From Sporolactobacillus sp. Y61 (lineage in GTDB: Bacteria; Bacillota; Bacilli; Bacillales; Sporolactobacillaceae), in NCBI RefSeq assembly GCF_040529185.1, contig NZ_CP159510.1, positions 496,001 through 560,000 of the forward strand: a stretch of DNA of 64,000 nucleotides, written 5' to 3'. The notes below the pieces were generated by a model, which was given only the letters and a program-made list of their open reading frames with translations, had not been told where the DNA came from and made no database searches. The translations under genes and the position numbers were made by a program. Shown here one piece after another: positions 50,834-60,238 of this stretch. The first letter of the stretch is position 1, and every line of letters starts with the position of its first letter.

Positions 50834-52462
50834 ATGAATCACACGAACTTTGCACGTACCGGGATGCTGACACGATTTGGCCTGCGAAGAGACCGGATGC
50901 GCCTTGTTGTCTGGATCATTATTCTCGCCGGGCTGATGGTAACCGCAGCTGCCGAGCTTGATACAGTTTATGGGACTCAGAATGAGATTCAGGCCATTGT
51001 CAATACACTGAAAAGCCCGGGAATGGTATCACTCTTTGGGGCGTTTGCTTTAGAAGGGCGCGTCTCAACAGCTCAGGTTTTCGCAAATGAAATGCTTCTT
51101 TTTATGGCTCTGGCACAAATCATTATGAACTTTGCCCTGGCTGTCCGGGCAACCCGCGCTGAAGAAGACAGCGGTGTCACTGAAATGATCCGGGCCCATG
51201 CCGTTGGAAAACTGGCGCCACTGGCGGCTGCCGGGTTCGAGTTACTGCTGGTCAATTCGCTGATCGGCGTTCTCTATGGACTGGGTCTTTCAGCCGGAGA
51301 CCTGCCGGGAGCAGATCCCGGTGGAAACTGGTTGATGGGTCTGGCGCTGGCCGCGTGCGGTCTGATGTTCGGCATGATGGCACTGGCTGTCGCACAAGTG
51401 GCAGATCACGCCGGATCTGCCACTGGAATAGCTTATATGCTGTTTGGAATCACTTTCCTCGTCCGGATGATCACGGATGTGGAAAATCCGGACTATACCT
51501 GGTGGTCACCGCTCGGATGGATTGAAAAAACGCTGCCGTACACGGATAACAACTGGATACCGGTGGGGTATATGGCACTCGCGGCAGCAGCTCTGTTTCT
51601 GATTGCCCTGTATGCTAATCTGCATCGTGACATGGGTGCCGGTGCGCTTTCTACACGACCCGGACGCCGAACCGCTTCTCCGATTCTTGCCGGACCTGCT
51701 ACCCTGTTTCTGCGTCTGGTGCGGACGACTGTCATAGCATGGATTCTGGGCGTATTTGCTGTAGGTGCGATGTACGGCTCCATCTTCGGCACCATCGGTG
51801 ATATTTTAAAAACCAACCCCACCATGCAGCAGGTTTTCGGTAAAGCAGCCGTAAACAGCGCCAACCATACGATTTTACTTAACTTTCTCGGCCTATTGAC
51901 GATCATTTTCGCCGTACTCGCAGCTATTCCGGCCATTCAAATGATGAACAGGCTGAAAAAAGACGAGTCTAAAGGCTTGCTCGAGGTCATCTATGCCAAA
52001 CCGGTGTCCCGTACCAGACAATTTTTTACCTGCCTGCTCACAGGTACGGTATCCGGAGCACTTGTGTTTCTGGCCGGTCTCGGAGGAACAGTGGTAACGG
52101 GTAACAGTGTGCTTAAGTCCGAAGCCGAACGGATTACGGGATCAGAATTCTGGACGGCCTTCTGGGGCATGCTGCCTGCCATCCTGGTCATGGTGGCGTG
52201 TGCTGCTCTTCTGGTTGGCTGGCTTCCGAGACTCATTGGTGTACTATGGCTATATTTGGCCTACGGATTCATTGCCCTGTACCTGGGTAACCTGCTCCAG
52301 CTGCCGGACTGGGCCAAACAGCTTGTCCCGTTCGGCTGGCCACCGGAAGTTCCGGTGCATGACGTCAATGGGGCGACGTTTTGGTGGATGATTGCACTAT
52401 CCATCGTTCTCGTCATCGCCGGTTTAATCGGTTACCGGCATCGGGATCTGAATATGGGATAA
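50834..52462 (+). CDS. ABC-2 type exporter permease (polyketide-antibiotic exporter-like)
   Basis: This 542-residue membrane protein has about twelve hydrophobic helices, twice the usual ABC-2 permease, as in the TetAB/TipA-associated exporter of polyketide antibiotics family. ALAQIIMNFALAVRATRAEEDSGVTEMI (about 94-121) is typical. With the ATPase it should pump out a hydrophobic antibiotic or toxic compound. The operon ends at a strong terminator. TetR control is likely from the divergent layout. Confidence 0.85.
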   Translation: MNHTNFARTGMLTRFGLRRDRMRLVVWIIILAGLMVTAAAELDTVYGTQNEIQAIVNTLKSPGMVSLFGAFALEGRVSTAQVFANEMLLFMALAQIIMNFALAVRATRAEEDSGVTEMIRAHAVGKLAPLAAAGFELLLVNSLIGVLYGLGLSAGDLPGADPGGNWLMGLALAACGLMFGMMALAVAQVADHAGSATGIAYMLFGITFLVRMITDVENPDYTWWSPLGWIEKTLPYTDNNWIPVGYMALAAAALFLIALYANLHRDMGAGALSTRPGRRTASPILAGPATLFLRLVRTTVIAWILGVFAVGAMYGSIFGTIGDILKTNPTMQQVFGKAAVNSANHTILLNFLGLLTIIFAVLAAIPAIQMMNRLKKDESKGLLEVIYAKPVSRTRQFFTCLLTGTVSGALVFLAGLGGTVVTGNSVLKSEAERITGSEFWTAFWGMLPAILVMVACAALLVGWLPRLIGVLWLYLAYGFIALYLGNLLQLPDWAKQLVPFGWPPEVPVHDVNGATFWWMIALSIVLVIAGLIGYRHRDLNMG

Positions 52463-52485
52463 GGAACTGATCATACCTGATTTCC

Positions 52486-52518
52486 GCCTGATTCCCTTCA
52501 GGGTGTCAGGCTTTTTTT
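52486..52518 (+). terminator. Terminator of the ABC exporter operon
   Basis: GCCTGA (52486-52491) and TCAGGC (52506-52511) close an inner CCCT-TC-AGGG stem, followed by seven T. Confidence 0.88.
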
Positions 52519-52610
52519 CGTCCGGCAAAAAGTTCCGGTCATCGTGCCTGTGCGCCCGCTCCCCGCTTTGTGCTACTATAAGATGGATTCCCGTCAATGG
52601 AGTGAAAAAA

Positions 52611-53273
52611 ATGGTTGAACATCACATGCACAGCTGGAGTGATTTTTTCAATCACCGTCCGACTGAAGAGATCGCCCGGTCAATCCTCGGGAAACGCCTG
52701 ATTTATTGCAGCAGTCAGGGATTTCTCAGCGGTTTTATTGTCGAAACAGAAGCTTATCTCGGCGAGAACGATTCAACAGCCCATGCCTATAAAGGCAGAC
52801 GGACCGCAGCAAATGAGGCGCTGTACGGGCCCGCCGGTATCATCTATATCTTTATGTTGCGCGGCTACCCAATGCTGAATGTCATCACTCAGGATCGGGG
52901 CGTGCCACAGGGGATTCTGATCCGCGCCGTTGAACCGGAAAAGGGCATGGATATCATGGAAAAGAATCGCGGTAAAGGCGGCTTCGGCCTGACCAGCGGC
53001 CCGGGAAAACTGACGACGGCATACGGCATATGTGATAAGTCGCTCAATTTAGTACCGATGGCCGACTCACCACTGTATATCGAGCTGGAAGGTGGCCGCG
53101 CGCCAAAAGAGATTGCTGCCTCTGCCCGTATTGGTGTCAGCCGCAGGGGCGGCAGCACCTTTGATCCCTTTCGCTTTTTCGTTAAGGGAAACCCGTACGT
53201 CTCCGGCATGAAAAAAAGCCAGATGGACCTGATCACATACGGATGGCGGACGAAACCCGGAAATCCCCAGTGA
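52611..53273 (+). CDS. mpg: DNA-3-methyladenine glycosylase (AAG/MPG family)
   Basis: This 220-residue base-excision repair enzyme removes alkylated purines and hypoxanthine. Signatures are LGKRLIYC, the catalytic Glu region IVETEAYLGENDSTAHAYKG, and RNEALYGPAGIIYIFMLRG-like AANEALYGPAGIIYIFM. SGPGKLTTAYGI matches the later conserved block. The ATG at 52611 is chosen (GGAG 8 bases ahead); the frame opens earlier at 52503 but those residues are atypical. It is a single gene. Confidence 0.9.
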   Translation: MVEHHMHSWSDFFNHRPTEEIARSILGKRLIYCSSQGFLSGFIVETEAYLGENDSTAHAYKGRRTAANEALYGPAGIIYIFMLRGYPMLNVITQDRGVPQGILIRAVEPEKGMDIMEKNRGKGGFGLTSGPGKLTTAYGICDKSLNLVPMADSPLYIELEGGRAPKEIAASARIGVSRRGGSTFDPFRFFVKGNPYVSGMKKSQMDLITYGWRTKPGNPQ

Positions 53274-53297
53274 ACCTTCAATCCGTGAGGGGTCGGA

Positions 53298-53334
53298 CGC
53301 ACAGGACGTGCCCGTGCAGGCGTTGCGACAGGAC
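53298..53334 (+). repeat. 37-base repeat, copy 2
   Basis: This matches 29540-29576 (minus strand) at 36 of 37 bases. It starts 24 bases after the glycosylase stop, sense to that gene. Confidence 0.75.
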
Positions 53335-53368
53335 GCCCTTCTGCCACCAGACAGGATCTCAGGTCACC

Positions 53369-53920
53369 TTATTCATTCCGACCTTTCCCTGCCTGTTGAC
53401 CAGAGATAAATCTGCGCTTCTGATCAAGTGGATTTTCCTTAGCTGTCAGTACATCCGGACTCAAACAATAAACAACGGTCCGGCTTCCGAGTTTCGACCG
53501 ATACTTTTCCACATGGGACGAAGCTAATGGACGGCGAAAATAGCCGGGTACATATTTGTTCAGCATCTGCTGCATGACTTCAGTCCGCTCATGCAAATCG
53601 TCAATTGGCTGGACCCGGCCGAACAGCATCACGCTCATGTAAGCTGTACTCGTGTGTGCGGGCACAGGATCCGTCATGATTGCCTGTTCCTCGCAGACTG
53701 TAAAACAGGCAGGTGCTCCGCCACTCATGATCTTCGCTTTTCTCCCTGCTTCTGCACCATGAAAATAAATTTTTCCCTCGTGCCAGATAAAATTCACAGG
53801 AATGACATAAGGCCCGTCACTGTCGGACAAACCTAGAAAACCGACATGCATCTGCTGCAGAAAGCAGTCTATTTTTTCCTGATCATGGCATGCCAGCATG
53901 TGTTTCCGCATCTCCTGCAT
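53369..53920 (-). CDS. Pyridoxamine 5'-phosphate oxidase-family protein
   Basis: This 183-residue split-barrel flavoprotein of the PNPOx-like (NimA-related) class contains VGFLGLSDSDGPYVIPVNFIWH and KIYFHGAEAGRKAKIM, the usual FMN-binding strands. ATG at 53920 has GAGGTG 6 bases ahead; a GTG at 53929 is the longer option. Relatives reduce or bind flavin, heme or nitroimidazoles. Divergence from a MocR regulator, whose family senses PLP or amines, suggests a link to vitamin B6 metabolism, but true pyridoxamine oxidase activity is not shown. Confidence 0.82.
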   Translation of the reverse strand: MQEMRKHMLACHDQEKIDCFLQQMHVGFLGLSDSDGPYVIPVNFIWHEGKIYFHGAEAGRKAKIMSGGAPACFTVCEEQAIMTDPVPAHTSTAYMSVMLFGRVQPIDDLHERTEVMQQMLNKYVPGYFRRPLASSHVEKYRSKLGSRTVVYCLSPDVLTAKENPLDQKRRFISGQQAGKGRNE

Positions 53921-53966
53921 TGTATCCACCTCACTGTTTTTCGTATATACTCATTATAAAAATCCG

Positions 53967-53986
53967 TGTATTGATAAGAAGATACA
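53967..53986. promoter_or_regulatory. Inverted repeat between the PNPOx and MocR genes
   Basis: TGTAT (53967-53971) and ATACA (53982-53986) form a spaced inverted repeat in the divergent promoter region. It is a possible MocR site, with weak support. Confidence 0.3.
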
Positions 53987-54027
53987 GATTCAATTATTTT
54001 TACCAGTACAGACGGGAGATGAAAGCA

Positions 54028-55419
54028 ATGGAAATTTATCCGATTCTCGACGAACACTTGCCGGAGGCGTTATATGTTCAACTCTATAACTATTTTAAAC
54101 GTGAGATCGAGTCAGCCTCTTTGCCGGCCTGTTCGCGAGTGCCATCGATCCGATTTCTGGCCGACCGATTACATATTAGCTGTACAACCGTACAAACCGC
54201 CTATCAGCAACTACTTGCCGAAGGGTATCTGACAAGCCGGCCACGCAGCGGTTACTATATTGCCGAGCTGGACAGCAGGGCGTTTGCCGCTGCACCATCC
54301 ACTCATCATCCGGACCGTCCGATTGATAAAAAAGCGCAATTTGCCTGCGACTTTTTCATTTCGGCAATCGATACCGCACATTTTCCGCTTACTCAATGGA
54401 AGAAATGCGCCGACAGGTGGCTTACCCCGTCCATGTTCAACTACGGCGATCCACAGGGTGAGCCGCACCTTCGGGAACTGTTAGCCTCTTATCTGCACCG
54501 TTCCCGCGGTGTGAACTGCCGGCCCGAACAAGTTGTGATTGCTGCCGGGACAGAAAGTATTCTGCGTCTGATCTATCAGTTAATTGAATGGAAAAACGGG
54601 GTACTGGGCATGGAAGATCCGGGCTATCGCGGTGTCCGGCGATCATTGAGAGATCAAAACATTCACCTGCTCCCCATTCCTCTTGATAAAGAAGGACTTT
54701 CAATCCGTGAATTAGAAAAAACTGCCGACGCCGTCTATATCACTCCGTCGCATCAGTTCCCGCTGGGTATGATCATGCCGGTTTCCCGGCGTCTTCAGAT
54801 ATTATCGTGGGCCCATAACAGACACAGCTGGATCATCGAAGACGATTACGATGGTGAATTTCGCTACCGCGGCAAACCGATTCCTTCCATGCAGGGAATG
54901 GACCGCTATCAGCGTGTGATTTATATGGGTACATTTTCAAAAGCACTGACCCCGGCGATCAGAGTGGCTTATATGGTCCTGCCTCTCCCGCTTCTCGACC
55001 GCTACCATCGTCTGGAGTGGCGGCAAACTGCTTCACGCCTGCATCAGCAAACTTTAGCACAATTTATAGAATCCGGGCAATGGGAAAAACACATCCGCCG
55101 TATGCGGACACACTATCGGAAAAAGCAGGAGTTACTGCTGGAGTCGATCAAAAGCATCATGGGAAGACATGTCACGGTCAGCGGTCAGGCTGCCGGACTG
55201 CACATTGTGCTCTATGTCAATAGTACGGTTCCCGCCGATAAGCTCGCTGCGATGGCCAGGGCATCCGGAATCAGGGTTCAGAGCACATCCGGCTATCTGA
55301 TTCAACGCGATAGCATGCAGAAGCTGCCTCTTTTACTTGGATTCGGCGGCCTGTCCACCGAAGAGGCAAAGCAGGGAATAAAGCAACTGAACAAGATATG
55401 GTCGCCTTATTATCGATAG
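54028..55419 (+). CDS. MocR/PdxR-type GntR regulator with aminotransferase domain
   Basis: This 463-residue regulator fuses an N-terminal GntR winged helix (ALYVQLYNYFKREI, then SRVPSIRFLADRLHISCTTVQTAYQQL, about 15-60) to a fold-type I aminotransferase-like domain (110-463). The PLP lysine is probably in YMGTFSKALTPAIRVAYM (about 305-322). Such proteins bind PLP or its adducts and do not catalyse transamination. ATG at 54028 has GGGAG 9 bases ahead; the in-frame extension to 53890 overlaps the divergent gene and is rejected. It probably controls the PNPOx-like gene. Confidence 0.87.
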   Translation: MEIYPILDEHLPEALYVQLYNYFKREIESASLPACSRVPSIRFLADRLHISCTTVQTAYQQLLAEGYLTSRPRSGYYIAELDSRAFAAAPSTHHPDRPIDKKAQFACDFFISAIDTAHFPLTQWKKCADRWLTPSMFNYGDPQGEPHLRELLASYLHRSRGVNCRPEQVVIAAGTESILRLIYQLIEWKNGVLGMEDPGYRGVRRSLRDQNIHLLPIPLDKEGLSIRELEKTADAVYITPSHQFPLGMIMPVSRRLQILSWAHNRHSWIIEDDYDGEFRYRGKPIPSMQGMDRYQRVIYMGTFSKALTPAIRVAYMVLPLPLLDRYHRLEWRQTASRLHQQTLAQFIESGQWEKHIRRMRTHYRKKQELLLESIKSIMGRHVTVSGQAAGLHIVLYVNSTVPADKLAAMARASGIRVQSTSGYLIQRDSMQKLPLLLGFGGLSTEEAKQGIKQLNKIWSPYYR

Positions 55420-55486
55420 ATTGGCAGAAAAAAAGAGAAAAAGCCTGTCACTTTTCCTCCCACTTTTTTCAACATTCTGTCAGTCA

Positions 55487-57607
55487 TCACTTGTCTCGGA
55501 CTCTGGTCAGCCGTAAACTGTTCAAAGTCACCATTAACGTTGCGCCCACATCCGCTAAAATGGCAATCCACAGCGTCAGCCATCCGGGGAAAACAAGCAT
55601 GATCGTGGAAAATTTAATTACCAGTGAAAATGAAATATTCTGCTTGATCACCGCCAGTGCTTTGCGGCTTAACCTGATCGTATAAGGCAATTTTGTTAAA
55701 TCATCAGACATCAGAGCAATGTCGGCAGTTTCCAGGGCAGCATCTGTCCCGGCCCCTCCCATCGCAATGCCCAGGGTGGCTTCTGCCAGTGCCGGGGCAT
55801 CATTTACACCATCACCAACCATTGCGATATTTTGCCGCTTTCTATGAAACGACTTAATGACATTCAGCTTGTCTTCCGGTAATAGTTCTGCCTGTATGTC
55901 CGTAACACCGGCTGCTCTTCCTATCGAGCCGGCTGTTTCTTTATTATCTCCTGTCAGCATCACCGTGTGTTCAATCCCGGACCGGTGAAGTGCGCTGATC
56001 ACCGGTTTTGCTGAATTCCTTAACTGATCCGCCACAGCAAGGACTGCCAGAAGGCTGCCGGCTGTTCCAAAGGCCAGTACCGTCTTCCCCTGTTTCTGAA
56101 AGGTATTGATCCGGGCACGGACAGGCGGCTGTATGCCATCGGGGAGAACTTCTTCAAAAAGCTTTGGACTGCCCGCATAATAAGTTTTCTGATTTATTAC
56201 TGCTTTTGCACCTTTACCTGTTAATGATTGAAAGTCAGTCACGACCTGATCATGGAAATGAAGTCCGCGCGCTTCTGCCTCCCTGACAACGGCAGTGGCA
56301 AGCGGGTGCTGCGAAAGCTTCTCGAGTGCCGTCATTAACGTTAACAGATCCGCTTCATTCCCTTTTATCGTCAGAATATTTGTAACCTCCGGAACTCCTT
56401 TTGTTAACGTTCCTGTTTTATCAAAAGCAATGACTTTCAGCGAACCGGCCTGCTCGAGATGGATGCCGCCTTTGATAATCACCCCATTCCTGGCGGCGTT
56501 TCCAATTGCCGTTACAATGGCTACAGGGGTTGAAATCACTAATGCACAGGGACAACTGACCACGAGCATGGCTAAACCAAGATAGATCCAGTGCCCCCAC
56601 GACGCGCCTGTAAAAAGTGGCGGAACAAGGGCAATCAGCAAAGCGCAAATAATGACGGCCGGCGTATAATATTTTGCAAAACGGTCAACGAAAGCCTGCG
56701 AAGGCGCCTTTTCTGCCTGGGATTCTTCCACTAAATGAATAATTCTGGAAAGTGTGGTGTCTTCGACTTTCTTCGTCACCTCGATTTCCAGTAATCCTTC
56801 TTCATTCAGCGTGCCGGCGAAGACTTCATCACCCATGGTTTTGGCTTTCGGAACAGATTCACCTGTAATAGCCGACTGATTGATCGTTGACGTCCCTCTG
56901 ACGACTCTGCCATCCATCGCCAGCTTTTGTCCGGGCTTCACGATCATGATGTCACCGATTCGAACGTTTTCAACAGGCATCATCAATTCCTGACCATCGC
57001 GACGGATCAGTGTTTCTTTTGGCGCCATCTTCAGCAGAGACTGAATCGACTGTCTGGCCTTAACTGCCGAATAACTCTCCAGAGCTTCGCTTATGGCAAA
57101 GAGAATAACAACAACGGCGCCCTCCTCAAATTGACCAATCGCTGCTGCCCCAATAATGGCAATCGTCATCAGCGTATTCATATCAAAATCCAGACGGATC
57201 AGACTTCTAAGACCATCGATAAACAGGGAATAACCTCCTGTGAGGATAGCAGCAAGATAGCCGATTGTGGGAATCAGGCTCTGCTCTCCGATCTGAGTCC
57301 CGATGATCCAGCTGACAGCGGACAGAACGGCAGAAAGATAGACTTTCCTGTTTGCTTTTCGTTTCCAGAAAGGTTCCTGTTCTTCAATTTGTTCCGACTC
57401 ATTGTACACCCTCAGGTTTTCAAATGCCCCGGCTTTTTCCAGAGCTTTGATTGTTGTATGGCCAATAACCGTAATCTTTGAAGCACCGAAGTTGACCCTG
57501 GCTTCAGAAACGCCCTCCAGCCTTCTCACATTTCTTTCGAATTTTAATGCACAGCCCATACAATCAAAGCCCTGTACGCGATAGGACGATACCTCTTGAT
57601 CAGACAT
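55487..57607 (-). CDS. cadA: Cadmium/zinc/lead-exporting P1B-type ATPase
   Basis: This 706-residue heavy-metal ATPase has an N-terminal HMA domain with the metal site GFDCMGC (Cys16 and Cys19). Membrane helices follow, the sixth carrying the CPC motif in VVSCPCALVIST. The phosphorylation loop is FDKTGTLTKG and the hinge VGDGVNDAPALA. CPC with a single HMA domain fits the Cd/Zn/Pb class (P1B-2), as in CadA. It exports toxic divalent cations at the expense of ATP. It overlaps cadC by eight bases and is co-expressed with it. Confidence 0.93.
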   Translation of the reverse strand: MSDQEVSSYRVQGFDCMGCALKFERNVRRLEGVSEARVNFGASKITVIGHTTIKALEKAGAFENLRVYNESEQIEEQEPFWKRKANRKVYLSAVLSAVSWIIGTQIGEQSLIPTIGYLAAILTGGYSLFIDGLRSLIRLDFDMNTLMTIAIIGAAAIGQFEEGAVVVILFAISEALESYSAVKARQSIQSLLKMAPKETLIRRDGQELMMPVENVRIGDIMIVKPGQKLAMDGRVVRGTSTINQSAITGESVPKAKTMGDEVFAGTLNEEGLLEIEVTKKVEDTTLSRIIHLVEESQAEKAPSQAFVDRFAKYYTPAVIICALLIALVPPLFTGASWGHWIYLGLAMLVVSCPCALVISTPVAIVTAIGNAARNGVIIKGGIHLEQAGSLKVIAFDKTGTLTKGVPEVTNILTIKGNEADLLTLMTALEKLSQHPLATAVVREAEARGLHFHDQVVTDFQSLTGKGAKAVINQKTYYAGSPKLFEEVLPDGIQPPVRARINTFQKQGKTVLAFGTAGSLLAVLAVADQLRNSAKPVISALHRSGIEHTVMLTGDNKETAGSIGRAAGVTDIQAELLPEDKLNVIKSFHRKRQNIAMVGDGVNDAPALAEATLGIAMGGAGTDAALETADIALMSDDLTKLPYTIRLSRKALAVIKQNISFSLVIKFSTIMLVFPGWLTLWIAILADVGATLMVTLNSLRLTRVRDK

Positions 57608-57971
57608 GAACCTTTTCTTCTTTTCCGGGCGAACGGACCAGGGTGAATAATTGTCTTACGTGCGCATCCTTAAGTGAATAAAACGCCATTTTCCCGTCTT
57701 TCCGGCAAGTGACAAGGCCCTGCCTCTTTAAAGCACGAAGATGATGTGAGGCCGTTGCGACAGAAGACCCAATGATGTTGGCAACGTCACAGACACACAG
57801 TGCCCTTTCCTGACACAGTGCAAATAAAACCTTTGTCCGGTTTTCATCCGCCATCGCTTTGCATAACTGAACGACGCGGGACAGGTCGTCCCTCTCAGTC
57901 TTCAGCTTCCCTTGTATGCGTGTTACCTTTTCTTCGTCATAACAATAAATGTCACATGTATCGTCAGCCAA
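57600..57971 (-). CDS. cadC: ArsR/SmtB-family metal-sensing repressor CadC
   Basis: This 123-residue winged-helix repressor releases DNA when it binds Cd, Pb or Zn. The metal-binding helix carries ALCVCDVANIIGSS (two Cys), and the N-terminal extension has two more Cys in DTCDIYCYDEE. Together these form the four-thiolate site of CadC. The recognition helix is SVATASHHLRALKRQGLV. TTG start at 57971 follows GAGGAG at 10 bases. Two Cd-type operator palindromes lie just upstream. Confidence 0.92.
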   Translation of the reverse strand: MADDTCDIYCYDEEKVTRIQGKLKTERDDLSRVVQLCKAMADENRTKVLFALCQERALCVCDVANIIGSSVATASHHLRALKRQGLVTCRKDGKMAFYSLKDAHVRQLFTLVRSPGKEEKVHV

Positions 57972-57989
57972 CCCGTCTCATCTCCTCAT

Positions 57990-58052
57990 TCAAATGATTG
58001 TTTGATTATATTATAATCTATTTCGTCCATTATTCAAATGAGCATTTGAATA
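57990..58052 (-). promoter_or_regulatory. CadC operators at the cadCA promoter
   Basis: A perfect inverted repeat TATTCAAATG-AG-CATTTGAATA lies at 58031-58052, and a second imperfect copy, TCAAATGATTGTTTGA, at 57990-58005. The sequence TCAAAT..ATTTGA is that of known CadC operators. TATAAT words on the minus strand lie between the two sites. Confidence 0.82.
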
Positions 58053-58347
58053 TATCCGCGATGAGGCCATCATTGATTTTATTTTCAGATTCTTTAACCT
58101 TCTTTGACGTCATATTTATTTCATGCTAGACTGATAAGTAGACTATAAGTGATCGGTTATTCAGCAGCGTGAATCACTGACTCTGTCCTCTGTCTCCGGT
58201 ACTTTCAGATTTTTTAGCACTCCGCGTGTTATTCGGAAGATACACTACCCTTGATATACCTTCTGATTCTCAAAATAATTAATTTATTCATCTCATTTCT
58301 GGTTGAATCATGAATTGATTTTTAAAAGGAGGAGATAACTTATTAGT

Positions 58348-59814
58348 TTGATAAAAAAATCAGAGAAGTTATCAGACGAAAACAGTAACGATGCCCATAT
58401 CAGCTTTCGTCGCAACCCTGGTAAGTTTCTGAAAATGATTACGGTCATATCTACATTCGGGGGCCTTGTATTCGGGTATGACACAGGCGTCATTAATGGT
58501 GCCCTCCCGTTTATGTCCCGGGAGGATCAGCTGAACTTGAATCCCTTCACTGAAGGGGTTGTCTCCAGCTCTTTACTGCTTGGTGCTGCTTTCGGGGCGG
58601 TTTTTAGCGGCAGACTTGCTGATAAAAAAGGACGCCGAAGGATGATTATCTCTCTCGCTGTCCTTTTCCTTGTGTCAACGCTTGGCTGTACTTTAGCACC
58701 GACTGCCGGAGTCATGGTCTTCTTTCGATTCCTGCTGGGTCTGGCGGTTGGTGGCGCTTCAGTGACTGTTCCTACCTTTTTAGCGGAAATGGCACTTGTT
58801 GGAAAACGTGGCCGCATGGTGACTCAAAACGAATTAATGATCGTGACCGGACAATTACTGGCTTACATTTTCAACGCACTTCTTGCCAACCTGTTCGGTG
58901 ATGCCTCACATGTATGGAGATATATGCTGGTACTGGCCACTCTCCCGGCTGTCGTTTTATGGATTGGCATGATGTTTGTCCCGGAGAGTCCACGGTGGTA
59001 TGCAGCTAAAGGAAAATTTGGAAAAGCATTAAGTGTCCTTTCCAAAATACGCTTGGAACATCATGTCAAACCCGAACTGAGGTCGATCAAAAAATCCATC
59101 CGTGAAGACCGTCAACTCAAAAAAGCAACATTTAAAGACCTCAATACGCCGTGGATCCGGCGTATTGTCTTCATTGGCATCGGGCTTGCCGTCATTCAGC
59201 AAATCACCGGCGTTAACTCGATTATGTATTATGGAACGCAAATTCTCCGGCATGCAGGATTTAATACGGAAGCTGCCCTGATTGCCAATATTGCAAACGG
59301 TGTCGTTTCTGTACTGGCCACTTTATTTGGTATCTGGCTTCTTGGAAAGGTAAACCGTCGTCCGATACTCTTCACTGGTTTGACAGGAACGACCTCAGCA
59401 CTGATCATGATCGGTATTTTTTCACTGACGCTTCATGGAACTGCATTACTGCCGTTTTTTGTTCTGGCGATGACAGTCACCTTTCTTGGGTTTCAGCAGG
59501 CCACTGTTGCTCCCGTCATCTGGCTGATGCTTTCAGAAATCTTCCCGCTCAAATTACGCGGATTAGGCATGGGGGTCAGTGTATTTTGCCTTTGGTCAAC
59601 AAACTTTCTCATTGGCCTGTTTTTCCCGGTCCTGATGAACCAAATCGGCTTATCCACCACCTTCTTCCTCTTTGCAGTTTGCGGAATAGGCGCTCTTATT
59701 TTCGTCAAAGCATTCGTTCCTGAAACCAGGGGACATTCTCTGGAAGAAGTGGAACATCTATTTCGTATGATGGATAAGCATGCACAGAGCAGTCAGGCCA
59801 ATCTGAACGATTAA
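58348..59814 (+). CDS. Sugar porter (AraE/XylE/IolT-type MFS)
   Basis: This 488-residue, twelve-helix sugar:H+ symporter has the sugar-porter signatures [19 protein letters not shown] [15 protein letters not shown] (about 34-48), [25 protein letters not shown] and the C-terminal [25 protein letters not shown] is the helix 7 sugar-binding motif. The substrate is probably a pentose, hexose or inositol. AAAGGAGG lies 14-16 bases before the TTG at 58348. An ATT at 58342 is better spaced and could be a rare start. It is a lone gene ending in a strong terminator. Confidence 0.9.
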   Translation: MIKKSEKLSDENSNDAHISFRRNPGKFLKMITVISTFGGLVFGYDTGVINGALPFMSREDQLNLNPFTEGVVSSSLLLGAAFGAVFSGRLADKKGRRRMIISLAVLFLVSTLGCTLAPTAGVMVFFRFLLGLAVGGASVTVPTFLAEMALVGKRGRMVTQNELMIVTGQLLAYIFNALLANLFGDASHVWRYMLVLATLPAVVLWIGMMFVPESPRWYAAKGKFGKALSVLSKIRLEHHVKPELRSIKKSIREDRQLKKATFKDLNTPWIRRIVFIGIGLAVIQQITGVNSIMYYGTQILRHAGFNTEAALIANIANGVVSVLATLFGIWLLGKVNRRPILFTGLTGTTSALIMIGIFSLTLHGTALLPFFVLAMTVTFLGFQQATVAPVIWLMLSEIFPLKLRGLGMGVSVFCLWSTNFLIGLFFPVLMNQIGLSTTFFLFAVCGIGALIFVKAFVPETRGHSLEEVEHLFRMMDKHAQSSQANLND

Positions 59815-59880
59815 CTGAGCAATGTTTATACCGGTTATTTTATCTTTTTTCGCGTCAAAATGGAATGATTCATTATTAAC

Positions 59881-59912
59881 GGCCTGAGCCCGTACTCCTC
59901 AGGCCTTTTTTT
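59881..59912 (+). terminator. Terminator of the sugar porter gene
   Basis: GGCCTGAG (59881-59888) and CTCAGGCC (59898-59905) form eight pairs followed by seven T. Confidence 0.9.
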
Positions 59913-60031
59913 CATGCATACGATTTACAGGAGAGCCGCAGCCAAAATATGGACTTACCATCCAATTGTCACAATCGGCACACTACGTGTAATCATTGAC
60001 AACAATTTCTCAGATCAGTGACAAAAATCAT

Positions 60032-60045
60032 TGAAAACCCTTTCA
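60032..60045 (+). promoter_or_regulatory. cre-like site
   Basis: TGAAAACCCTTTCA fits the CcpA consensus TGWAANCGNTNWCA at all but one position (C for G in the centre). It lies about 190 bases before the MFS gene start. Confidence 0.35.
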
Positions 60046-60238
60046 AAAATAAACATTTTGAATTATGATAACATTCAAGAGCAGTCAAAGGATACAGAAG
60101 ATACGTACATATTTCAATGACATGTTCCTGTCCCTGGTTTTATTGACTCGTTGTTTTTCAGTCGAGGGTTCAGGTTTGGCTGCCGGCGGCTTCAGTTGTC
60201 TATTACGGGAACGGTTCGTTCAGAGAGAGGCGCGGCTA

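Noticed and set aside
53890..54027. Upstream extension of the MocR gene
   Set aside because: It overlaps the divergent PNPOx-like gene and its promoter region, and the ATG at 54028 has a good ribosome site and the normal family start.
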